DNA from: Pelotomaculum sp. UBA3102
GTDB taxonomy: Bacteria; Bacillota; Desulfotomaculia; Desulfotomaculales; Pelotomaculaceae
Reading direction: 5' to 3'
Assembly: GCA_002365865.1 (NCBI GenBank)
Contig: DFAQ01000066.1
Location: 54,909-63,005, forward strand
DNA length: 8,097 nt
Position 1 is the first letter of the stretch. Every line of letters starts with the position of its first letter. The notes beneath the pieces are model-generated. The model was given only the letters and a program-made list of their open reading frames with translations, ran no database searches and was not told the DNA's origin. Positions 1-6,236 of the stretch are shown in pieces. Made by a program: the position numbers and the translations under genes.

Positions 1-21
1 ACCTATATTTACAAATAATTT

Positions 22-45
22 AAAAAGGATCTAAATGTCCTTTTT
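22..45 (-). terminator. Terminator-like hairpin downstream of spmB
   Basis: A perfect 8-bp inverted repeat (AAAAAGGA at 22-29, TCCTTTTT at 38-45) with an 8-base loop lies about 68 bases past the spmB stop. The T-run forms part of the stem, so it could work as a weak intrinsic terminator in either direction. It is the only such structure between spmB and the window edge and probably ends the spmA-spmB transcript. The stem is poor in GC, so the confidence is moderate. Confidence 0.45.
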
Positions 46-112
46 CGGCCCAATTACAGGTTGATTTTGGTTCTTTACCGCATCTCCCTTGTATATAATT
101 ATATCACGTGAA

Positions 113-643
113 TCAAAACAGCGCACTTGCAATGAATACTGAAGCTGTAAGCGTGGTCAAATCGGCCACCAGCCCGGTAATAATGGAATAGCGGTATTTT
201 TTTATACCGACCGAACCGAAATAAAGTGTCAGCACGTAAAAGGTTGTGTCACAACTTCCCTGCATGGTAGAAACCAAACGCCCCAAAAAACTGTCCGGAC
301 CGTAGGTTTTAATTATATCCGACGCGATACCGAGCGCGGCCCCTCCCGAAAGGGGCCGCATTATGGCATGAGGCAGAACTTCGGCAGGCAGGCCGACGGT
401 ATCCAGAAAGGGCGACATCAACGCCACGAGTACTTCCATGGCCCCGGAGGCGCGAAAAATACTTATCGCCACCAACATTGCTACCAGGTACGGGATGGTT
501 TTAACTGCCGTGGAAAATCCTTCCTCGGCCCCGTCCACAAATGTTTCATAAACCTTTACTCCCCGCAGTGCGGCAATCAGAGGGACAACCAGGAGTAATA
601 CCGGAATTGCCCAGCGGGATAGCTCGGCAATTATTTCGAACAT
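113..643 (-). CDS. spmB: Spore maturation protein B (SpmB)
   Basis: A 176-aa polytopic membrane protein of the nucleoside-recognition/Gate-domain family, close to the usual SpmB length of about 178 aa. Hydrophobic segments lie near residues 11-27, 50-64, 98-112, 133-148 and 153-174. The conserved-looking core runs from MRPLSGGAALG (residue 95) through QGSCDTTFYVLTLYFG (128-143). In Bacillus, SpmB acts with SpmA in dehydration of the spore core during maturation; the molecular activity is unknown. The ATG at 643 follows the spmA stop by only 6 bases. Its ribosome binding sequence (AGGGGAGG and AGGAAGG stretches, about 644-660) overlaps the 3' end of spmA, which points to translational coupling. 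The product assignment is confident from sequence pattern and from pairing with spmA. Confidence 0.93.
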   Translation of the reverse strand: MFEIIAELSRWAIPVLLLVVPLIAALRGVKVYETFVDGAEEGFSTAVKTIPYLVAMLVAISIFRASGAMEVLVALMSPFLDTVGLPAEVLPHAIMRPLSGGAALGIASDIIKTYGPDSFLGRLVSTMQGSCDTTFYVLTLYFGSVGIKKYRYSIITGLVADLTTLTASVFIASALF

Positions 644-649
644 ACCTTC

Positions 650-1240
650 CTACCTCCCCTTGCGGGAATAAACCAGGCGTAAAAGCCGGTCCGTCACTAG
701 TGCCACTGTCATACTGACCGCAGTAGCCATAATAGTGGGGCCTACAATTTCGGTAGGATCGGTCGACCCGTAAAGCAGCCGTATACCGATAATGGTGGTA
801 GGAATCAGGGTGATACAGGAAGTATTCAGGGCTAAAAATGTACACATGGCATCTGATGCCGTATCATGGCCCCGGTTCAGCTTTTGCAGTTCCCTCATGG
901 CAATGAGCCCCATCGGCGTGGCGGCATTTCCCAGACCCAGAATATTGGCCGAAAGGTTCATGATCATTGCTCCCATGGCCGGATGATTTTTAGGTACGCC
1001 GGGGAAAATAAAGTTCATTACCGGTCGCATTATCCAGGCCAGGGCTCTTACCAGGCCGGCCTCTTCAGTCAGTTTCATAATGCCCAGCCAAAATGTAATG
1101 ATGGCAATCAAACTGATTGAAATTTTCACCGCATTATCAGCACCGTCCAGGGCCGCCTTGGTGACAACTTCTATATTTCCGTTAACGGCTGCTACAAAGA
1201 TCCCGAAGACAATCATACCCAACCAGACAAAATTAACCAT
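650..1240 (-). CDS. spmA: Spore maturation protein A (SpmA)
   Basis: A 196-aa integral membrane protein, the same length as Bacillus subtilis SpmA, in the nucleoside-recognition/Gate-domain family. It begins with a hydrophobic helix (residues 3-19). It carries the motif NLSANILGLGNAATPMGL (95-112) and the segment LNTSCITLIPTTIIGIR (138-154), both typical of SpmA, with a further helix near 166-187. With SpmB it is needed for normal spore core dehydration and heat resistance in Bacillus. The ATG at 1240 has an AGGGGAGA ribosome binding site at 1244-1251. spmB follows after 6 bases. In B. subtilis dacB (a penicillin-binding protein) lies immediately upstream in the same operon. Here no dacB is present: the next gene upstream is a divergent ClC gene, so spmAB has its own promoter region. 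Confidence 0.94.
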   Translation of the reverse strand: MVNFVWLGMIVFGIFVAAVNGNIEVVTKAALDGADNAVKISISLIAIITFWLGIMKLTEEAGLVRALAWIMRPVMNFIFPGVPKNHPAMGAMIMNLSANILGLGNAATPMGLIAMRELQKLNRGHDTASDAMCTFLALNTSCITLIPTTIIGIRLLYGSTDPTEIVGPTIMATAVSMTVALVTDRLLRLVYSRKGR

Positions 1241-1272
1241 ATGTCTCCCCTGCCTTAAGGTTGTCTATAGCT

Positions 1273-1301
1273 ACTTTATGAAAAGGCTTGGCCAAATAGT
1301 A
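1273..1301 (-). promoter_or_regulatory. Sigma-E-like promoter for spmA-spmB
   Basis: On the minus strand, TACTATT (1295-1301) and CATAAAGT (1273-1280) are separated by 14 bases. The mother-cell sigma-E consensus is KMATATT, 14-15 bases, CATACAHT, so the match is 6/7 and 6/8 with ideal spacing. A start site about 7 bases downstream would give a leader of roughly 25 bases before the spmA ATG. Sigma-E control fits the known regulation of spmAB in Bacillus. This is a pattern match only. Confidence 0.5.
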
Positions 1302-1501
1302 CAATAAATGGAAACCAAAAATAATGCCATAATAATGTATAATATAATATTGAAGTGTTATAGAAATATTACGTTAAAAGCAGCAATATTGGATATTTTA
1401 CAGGAAAAAAGTACTCCGGCAGAGAAAATTCAGTATCAGTTACAAACTAATCAATTACATATTTAGTGCATTGTATTAGGCGAGGAGGGTTAAGCACAAA
1501 A
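1302..1501. other. Divergent spmA/ClC intergenic region, no gene recognised
   Basis: This AT-rich stretch separates spmA from the ClC gene. It contains a perfect TATAAT (1338-1343), but no acceptable -35 lies 16-18 bases upstream and the TG of an extended -10 is not correctly spaced, so I do not assign the ClC promoter. A protein-like frame with no usable start signal runs from about 1350 to a TAG at 1464-1466 (plus strand). It has no ribosome binding site and I do not call it a gene. Confidence 0.5.
1483..1489 (+). promoter_or_regulatory. Ribosome binding site deciding the ClC start
   Basis: AGGAGGG lies 12 bases before the ATG at 1502. An in-frame GTG at 1466 would add 12 residues (MHCIRRGGLSTK), but it lies upstream of this site and has no ribosome binding sequence of its own, so the ATG at 1502 is preferred. 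Confidence 0.65.
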
Positions 1502-3265
1502 ATGAGGGGGGTTCGCATTCAGGATTTTTTCCGGTCGAGGGAAACATCCATAAATTTAATCCTGGGGGTAATCGTCGGTATTGGTACCGGCTTTGGGGCC
1601 ATTGGTTTCCGGTGGTTGATCGGATTTTTTAAACAATTTTTCTTTGACGGGGGAAGTCAAGCACTGGGTTTCCTCGGCGGGTATTATGTTATATTCATTC
1701 CCGCGCTTGGCGGGCTGGTGGTCGGGTCGCTGGTTTACTTTTTTGCCCGTGAGGCTAAAGGGCACGGCGTACCGGAAGTTATGGCGGCTGTTGCCTTTAA
1801 AGGCGGTATTATTCGCCCGCGGGTAGTAGTTGCAAAGGCCCTGGCTTCGGCAGTCTGTATCGGTTCCGGCGGTTCAGTAGGCCGGGAGGGACCTATTGTC
1901 CAAATCGGTTCGGCCATTGGCTCCGTAATCGGCCAGGTTTTTAAAGTGAATACCCGGCGTATTAAAACTTTTGTTGCTTGCGGGACGGCCGGGGGTATTG
2001 CCGCTACCTTTAACGCCCCGATTGGCGGGGTGCTTTTTGCTCTGGAAATAATTTTGGGACAATTTAGCGGCAGTCACTTAATCTCGGTTATTGTTTCAGC
2101 GGTGATGGCAGCTTCAATAAGCAGGGTCTTTTTGGGTGATGTTCCGGCATTTGTGGTGCCGGCTTATCCACTGCACAACCTGTGGGAACTGCTGCTTTAC
2201 GCCGCACTGGGGATATCATGCGGTATTTTTGCCATGATTTATATCCGTACCCTATACAAGTTTGAAGATTTGTTTGATGCGGTTAAAGCCGTTCCCGAAT
2301 ACTTGAAACCCGTCCTGGGAGGTCTGATCATAGGAGCGATCGGTTTTTTTTACCCGCAAATATTCGGGGTGGGTTATGAAACCATTGAACTGGCCCTGAC
2401 CGGAAAACTAATTCTCTCAATGACGGCACTGCTGGTTCTGCTGAAACTATTGGCAACTTCGGTGACCATCGGCTCAGGAGGCTCGGGAGGAGTTTTTGCA
2501 CCGGGACTTTATATGGGCGCCATGCTTGGTGCTACTTTGGGAACGTTTTTTAATTATTTATGGCCGGATATTGCCGTAGTTCCCGCAGCATATGCCCTGG
2601 TTGGAATGGGCGCCGTTTTTGCGGGCAGCGCCCAAGCACCTATTACTGCCATTATCATGCTGTTCGAAATGAGCAACGACTACCGGATTATCCTTCCGCT
2701 CATGATTGCCTGTATTATCAGCGCGGTGGTAACCCGGGGCCTGTATCCGGCTAACATTTATACGGTTAAGCTTATCAGGCGCGGCCTGGACATCGACGCC
2801 GCCCGTTACCCGGATGTATTTAAAAACATTACCGTGAGCGAGGCCATGACCAGGAATGTCCAATCTATTCCCGCCGGACTAACCGTCGCCGAAGCTTACC
2901 GGCAAGTTCAGGACAGCCCGCACAGGGGGTTTCCGGTAGTTGATGAAAAAGGCCGGTTGGCGGCCATTATTACCAGCTACGAATTAGTGGCCGCCCAACA
3001 AAAATGCAAAGAACTTCCGGTAAGTGCCGTTGCTTCTACTGATTTGATTGTAATCACGCCGGATGAACCTTTAAGCACCGCCGCTTTGAATTTAAGCAGG
3101 TACAATATCGGCCGGCTACCGGTAGTGGAACCCGGAAACCCGGGCAAAATGGTCGGTCTTTTGTCCCGTACGGATATTATTGAAGCATACAGTAAATTGT
3201 TGCATTCTAATAATAACCTGCAATTTCAAAATAACCGTAAACAAGTACAAAATGTAAGTTCATAA
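1502..3265 (+). CDS. ClC-family chloride channel/transporter with C-terminal tandem CBS domains
   Basis: A 587-aa membrane protein. Residues 17-430 form the ClC pore domain, with the family signatures GHGVPEV (87-93), GSGGSVGREGP (121-131, gating glutamate E129), FNAPIGGVLFALE (170-182) and GSGGSGGVFAP (324-334). Two CBS modules follow (about 444-500 and 504-563), with cores such as RGFPVVDEKG and IGRLPVVEPG; CBS pairs in this family usually bind adenine nucleotides and modulate transport. It should conduct or exchange chloride or a similar anion across the plasma membrane. Two positions differ from the E. coli exchanger CLC-ec1. The anion-coordinating serine of GSGIP is His88, and the internal proton glutamate (E203 in CLC-ec1) aligns with Ile183. 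Whether it is a channel or an exchanger is therefore open. The C-terminal tail after the CBS pair is Asn/Gln-rich. The stop overlaps the convergent flavoprotein gene by 6 bases. Confidence 0.93.
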   Translation: MRGVRIQDFFRSRETSINLILGVIVGIGTGFGAIGFRWLIGFFKQFFFDGGSQALGFLGGYYVIFIPALGGLVVGSLVYFFAREAKGHGVPEVMAAVAFKGGIIRPRVVVAKALASAVCIGSGGSVGREGPIVQIGSAIGSVIGQVFKVNTRRIKTFVACGTAGGIAATFNAPIGGVLFALEIILGQFSGSHLISVIVSAVMAASISRVFLGDVPAFVVPAYPLHNLWELLLYAALGISCGIFAMIYIRTLYKFEDLFDAVKAVPEYLKPVLGGLIIGAIGFFYPQIFGVGYETIELALTGKLILSMTALLVLLKLLATSVTIGSGGSGGVFAPGLYMGAMLGATLGTFFNYLWPDIAVVPAAYALVGMGAVFAGSAQAPITAIIMLFEMSNDYRIILPLMIACIISAVVTRGLYPANIYTVKLIRRGLDIDAARYPDVFKNITVSEAMTRNVQSIPAGLTVAEAYRQVQDSPHRGFPVVDEKGRLAAIITSYELVAAQQKCKELPVSAVASTDLIVITPDEPLSTAALNLSRYNIGRLPVVEPGNPGKMVGLLSRTDIIEAYSKLLHSNNNLQFQNNRKQVQNVSS

Positions 3266-4537
3266 CTGACTATTTTTTAAGATTCCGGTCAATCCCGTTT
3301 TTGTTACTCTCTTTTTTATTTCCGACAAATCTGTAGTATAAAGGCCCAGTTCCTGCATTCTTTTAAAATAAACCGAACCGGAAAAGGTATACTTTTTTTT
3401 CAATCCCTCAGGATTTTTCATTTCCCGGTGCATGTATGAAATAATGTCGCCGCAGGCCAGATCTTCCGGCAGTACCAGCAGATCTTTTTCCGCCGGCAAC
3501 CGGGCCGCATTATGTCCTGCCAAAAGACCGGTAACTATGGCTTCGGTATGCCCAACCAGCAGACCGGTCTTTTCTCCGGCACAGAATAAATTGTCAATTC
3601 CATTTACGCGTAAACTACCGTCACATGGAGCTATGGACATAAAACGAACTGAATTGCCCCTGCTGCCGGAATAGGGATCCGAATAACAAGCATCCTGGAA
3701 ACCATCTATGGTGCGCAACACTTCCAGCGGGAAAAACGGCGCCATTAGTTTTGCGTGGCCGGTATCCAGCAGTACCAGGTTCTCTGCAAATTCACTCAAT
3801 GCATATTGCTGGCAGGCCTTACGGTGTAAGTGGTTGTTTTTATGCAGATGTTTGGGTAGGGGGATCACCAGAACACCTTTTTTTTCCAGTTCCTTTACCA
3901 GAGCAGGGGATAGAGACTTTTTTTCCAGCTTGCACGACCCGCTCATGGCCTCAAAATGAGGAAAGCCTTCTCCGGCCCGTATTTCTGCTACACCGGCCTT
4001 GGCAGTCAGACTTACGCGCGGGCCGAAGGTGGGACAGCGCAGAATGCACATGGCACAACCCGAACCAAAGCGGGAACAATTGTTTGCCGGCCCGGCCGTC
4101 CCGGTACAGTCTATGAAAGCATCTCCCACGACTATTTCTCCTCCGGCGGTCTTTATTCCGGTAATCCGGTGGTTGTTCCCGGTAATCCCGGTCACCCTTT
4201 TTTGCAATCTCAGTTGTAATCCCACCGACAGGAGGAATTTTTTCACAACCGGTTCAATCCGGTTGACATCATACAGCATTGCGTGACGGTGCCCCGGGAA
4301 ATCAAGCCGGCGGTGAGTGGCGACTTTTTCAATAATATCAATAAAATTCTCCGCACCTAACACCCTGGCTTCTTCCAAAGCAGTGAAACGGCCGTTGTTT
4401 CGCATAATGCCACCTACCAGGCCGGTACCAAGAAGCATATCGGTCTTTTCTATTAAAACAACGAAAGCTCCGGCTGATATTGCGGCATAAGCCGCAGCAC
4501 ATCCCGCCCAACCGCCACCTACAACAACCACAACCAT
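3260..4537 (-). CDS. FAD-dependent oxidoreductase, GidA/FAD_oxidored-like, with a cysteine cluster
   Basis: A 425-aa putative soluble flavoprotein. The N-terminus MVVVVVGGGWAGCAAA is a Rossmann dinucleotide-binding motif (GxGxxG type), and an acidic residue ending the second strand (VVLIEK, near 25-31) should bind the FAD ribose. A second FAD-family motif, FIDCTG, lies at 141-146. The C-terminal part DNLFCAGEKTGLLVGHTEA (about 315-333) closes the FAD fold as in GidA/TrmFO-type proteins. Cysteines C154, C161, C164 and C168-P form C-x6-C-x2-C-x3-CP, which resembles an iron-sulfur ligand set. Substrate and electron partner are unknown. The ATG at 4537 is chosen because GGGAGGG lies 6 bases upstream; a longer frame from a TTG at 4567 lacks a ribosome binding site. 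The gene lies 73 bases downstream of spoVR, so co-transcription is likely. It ends inside the last codons of the convergent ClC gene. Confidence 0.8.
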   Translation of the reverse strand: MVVVVVGGGWAGCAAAYAAISAGAFVVLIEKTDMLLGTGLVGGIMRNNGRFTALEEARVLGAENFIDIIEKVATHRRLDFPGHRHAMLYDVNRIEPVVKKFLLSVGLQLRLQKRVTGITGNNHRITGIKTAGGEIVVGDAFIDCTGTAGPANNCSRFGSGCAMCILRCPTFGPRVSLTAKAGVAEIRAGEGFPHFEAMSGSCKLEKKSLSPALVKELEKKGVLVIPLPKHLHKNNHLHRKACQQYALSEFAENLVLLDTGHAKLMAPFFPLEVLRTIDGFQDACYSDPYSGSRGNSVRFMSIAPCDGSLRVNGIDNLFCAGEKTGLLVGHTEAIVTGLLAGHNAARLPAEKDLLVLPEDLACGDIISYMHREMKNPEGLKKKYTFSGSVYFKRMQELGLYTTDLSEIKKRVTKTGLTGILKNSQL

Positions 4538-4575
4538 AAAAAACCCTCCCGGGGATATGATATTCAAGGAAGGGT
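4538..4575 (-). promoter_or_regulatory. Terminator-like hairpin sequestering the flavoprotein ribosome binding site
   Basis: On the minus strand, ACCCTTCC (4575-4568) pairs with GGGAGGGT (4550-4543), giving 8 bp with one G-U, and a 17-base loop. Six T residues (4543-4538) follow directly, and then the ATG at 4537. The 3' arm is the Shine-Dalgarno sequence of the flavoprotein gene. The structure could therefore act as an attenuator/terminator after spoVR, or mask translation start, or both. No ligand-binding leader is evident. Confidence 0.4.
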
Positions 4576-4610
4576 GTATAGTTTACAATTATAGCTAATA
4601 TTGTTGATAA

Positions 4611-6041
4611 TTACATAAATTTTTTGGATACTTTTTCTCCATTATAAGAGAACAATACCGGTTTACTGTTTAATATTGTTTCAAGGTGCACCGGACGTCC
4701 CCATAAGGTATAAACATGGGGCAGGGTGTTTTCCAGGTAATGAATATCCAGTTCCGTACCCTCAAAATTATGTTTCAGGAAAAGCTCGCCCCGTTTAGCA
4801 AAATCCCCGTCCTCAACCGCAATGTGAGGATAACCGCAATTTATCAGACTGTTAACCAGACCGTCCCGTACAATCTCCCAATTCTTGTCAGTTACTTTCC
4901 AATCGTACCCTATCTTTTTATACAAATAAAGATCTAAATTTTCAACTATGTCCCTGGTCAGGTAATTGCGAAGAAAAGAAATGTCGTTTTCCGCAGACCT
5001 GACTTCAAATATTTTTTGCCGCCCTTCACCGCCGGTCCGGCCGTACTTTTCTTTTTCTTCCGGCGTAGGGCTGTCCCAACGTCTTTCAATATCCTCAAAT
5101 ATCTTCAACCCTAAAGCATAAGGATTAATATGCGCCCAGGAGGGTTGAATAATGGAAGAATGCATTTTGGCAAACTCAACGGCCTCCCGGTCATCCAGGT
5201 TAATTTCGCGCATGATCCGCAGATGCCAGTATGTCGCCCAACCTTCATTCATAATTTTTGTTTCCATTTGCGGCCAGAAATAGATCATTTCCTGCCGGAT
5301 GACGGACATAATATCCAGCTGCCAGTCGTCCAGTTCCTTGCTGTTCCGGATAATAAAAAGCATTAAATCTTTCTCGGGCTCCGGCGGATTTTTTTTGCTT
5401 TGACCGTTCTCAGCACATTCAACGGTTGGGTTTTTGTCGAGCGACCACAGATCATCATATGGTGATCCGGAGCCTTTCGAGCGGCAGCTTTTATTTTTTT
5501 GCTCTTTATTTATTTGGTTCTGTTTTTTAAAAAACGGCCTGGTTTCAACGTGTTCCTGGATTGAAATTGCTGCGTCAATAAATGATTCTACTTTATAGCG
5601 ACCGTGTTCCGACTCATATTTACGGAACCGGTTGGCGGCTGCGGCCATTGCCTCTACCATATCCCCGGATGTGTTTTTAAAATAAGCATTGTTTTTGAAA
5701 AAATCGCAGTGGCCCAATACGTGAGCCATTACCATTTTATTTTGGATCAAACTGTTTCCTTCCAATAAAAAAGCATAACACGGGTCGGTATTAATTACCA
5801 TTTCATAAATGCGGCCGAGATTATAATCGTAACGTGTCTTCATCTTGTGGTAAGCCTTGCCGAATGTCCAATGGGAAAAACGGGTGGGCATGCCGTAAGC
5901 GCCAAAAGTATATATAATATCCGGCGGACATATTTCAAAATACGTGTCATAAAAGTCAAGGCCGAATTCCCTGCCCTTAGCCATAATTTTTTCCAACGCC
6001 TTTTCCAGCAATTTAATTTCTTCCAGCGATTTCACCGTCAT
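4611..6041 (-). CDS. spoVR: SpoVR family sporulation protein
   Basis: A 476-aa protein of the SpoVR/YcgB family, close to the roughly 468 aa of Bacillus SpoVR. The N-terminal region has the family pattern GLDFYDTYFEICPPD (27-41) and GAYGMPTRFSHWTFGKAY (47-64). The motif MAHVLGHCDFFKNN (105-118) includes H107 and H111. The segment MNEGWATYWHLRIM (264-277) is also characteristic. Residues 170-225 form a polar Lys/Asn/Ser-rich linker around SPYDDLW (193-199). In Bacillus, SpoVR affects spore cortex formation and is made in the mother cell under sigma-E; its biochemical activity is not established. In many sporeformers its functional partners are YhbH and PrkA; neither is in this window, and spoVR here precedes a flavoprotein gene. 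The start is uncertain by two codons: a GTG at 6035 is better spaced from the GGGGGG at 6042-6047 than the ATG at 6041. Confidence 0.93.
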   Translation of the reverse strand: MTVKSLEEIKLLEKALEKIMAKGREFGLDFYDTYFEICPPDIIYTFGAYGMPTRFSHWTFGKAYHKMKTRYDYNLGRIYEMVINTDPCYAFLLEGNSLIQNKMVMAHVLGHCDFFKNNAYFKNTSGDMVEAMAAAANRFRKYESEHGRYKVESFIDAAISIQEHVETRPFFKKQNQINKEQKNKSCRSKGSGSPYDDLWSLDKNPTVECAENGQSKKNPPEPEKDLMLFIIRNSKELDDWQLDIMSVIRQEMIYFWPQMETKIMNEGWATYWHLRIMREINLDDREAVEFAKMHSSIIQPSWAHINPYALGLKIFEDIERRWDSPTPEEKEKYGRTGGEGRQKIFEVRSAENDISFLRNYLTRDIVENLDLYLYKKIGYDWKVTDKNWEIVRDGLVNSLINCGYPHIAVEDGDFAKRGELFLKHNFEGTELDIHYLENTLPHVYTLWGRPVHLETILNSKPVLFSYNGEKVSKKFM

Positions 6042-6047
6042 CCCCCC
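6042..6047 (-). promoter_or_regulatory. G-run ribosome binding site, spoVR start ambiguous
   Basis: GGGGGG abuts the ATG at 6041 directly, which is too close for a Shine-Dalgarno sequence serving that codon. The in-frame GTG at 6033-6035 (codon 3) is spaced 6 bases from it and may be the true start, giving 474 aa. Confidence 0.4.
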
Positions 6048-6067
6048 GGCAGCAATATTAATTACAT

Positions 6068-6080
6068 GACCTTACAGGTC
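6068..6080. repeat. Palindrome GACCT-TAC-AGGTC, left half of a dispersed inverted repeat
   Basis: A perfect 5-bp inverted repeat with a 3-base centre lies upstream of spoVR. The 10-mer ACCTTACAGG (6069-6078) recurs in inverted form as CCTGTAAGGT at 6171-6180, near the DUF1284 side. TACATG precedes both copies (6063-6068 and 6164-6169). The pair frames the space between the divergent genes and could be a two-site operator or a long-range stem in a leader RNA. The function is inferred only. Confidence 0.35.
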
Positions 6081-6137
6081 TCCTCAAAATTAAAATATGC
6101 CGGTAAAATAATTCTGAATTCTGTTATTTAATGGAAA

Positions 6138-6164
6138 GCAGGAAAGAAGCGGTCAGGGCAGAAT
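6138..6164 (+). promoter_or_regulatory. Sigma-H-like promoter for the DUF1284 gene
   Basis: GCAGGAAAG (6138-6146), an 11-base spacer and GCAGAAT (6158-6164) match the Bacillus sigma-H consensus RnAGGAwWW, 11-12 bases, RnnGAAT, with a single mismatch (the last W). A start site near 6171 would leave a leader of about 65 bases before the ATG at 6237. Sigma-H is active at the transition to stationary phase and at sporulation onset. This is a pattern match without experimental support. Confidence 0.45.
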
Positions 6165-6174
6165 ACATGCCCTG
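6154..6174. repeat. Hairpin CAGGGCA / TGCCCTG over the -10 region
   Basis: A perfect 7-bp inverted repeat (6154-6160 and 6168-6174) with a 7-base loop overlaps the -10 element of the sigma-H-like promoter and the start of the CCTGTAAGGT copy at 6171. No T-run follows on either strand, so it is not a standard terminator. An operator or leader structure is possible. Confidence 0.35.
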
Positions 6175-6180
6175 TAAGGT
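6171..6180. repeat. Right copy of the CCTGTAAGGT inverted repeat
   Basis: The exact reverse complement of 6069-6078, about 92 bases away. It sits at or just after the expected transcription start of the DUF1284 gene, where a bound protein could block transcription. Confidence 0.35.
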
Positions 6181-6236
6181 ATCTAAACTTATAGGTATGA
6201 GTTTAAAAATATCGCCAAGAAAGAAGGGTGGTCTGT

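Noticed and set aside
1338..1343. Perfect TATAAT as the ClC promoter -10
   Set aside because: No reasonable -35 lies 16-18 bases upstream, the extended -10 TG is misplaced, and the region is AT-rich, so chance matches are expected.
1350..1466. Plus-strand frame of 38 codons (TTG start, ...LKAAILDILQEKSTPAEK...) before the ClC gene
   Set aside because: It has no ribosome binding site and only a TTG start. The composition is protein-like, but there is too little evidence to call a gene or leader peptide.
2558..2863. Minus-strand open frame opposite the ClC gene
   Set aside because: It is a shadow of the ClC coding strand, with no ribosome binding site and no recognisable domain.
3708..4286. 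Several plus-strand open frames opposite the flavoprotein gene
   Set aside because: These are antisense shadows of a well-supported flavoprotein gene, with no start signals or domains.
6092..6100. CATATTTTA (minus strand) as a sigma-K -10 for spoVR
   Set aside because: The -10 pattern fits, but no AC element lies at the required distance upstream. I found no clear spoVR promoter.
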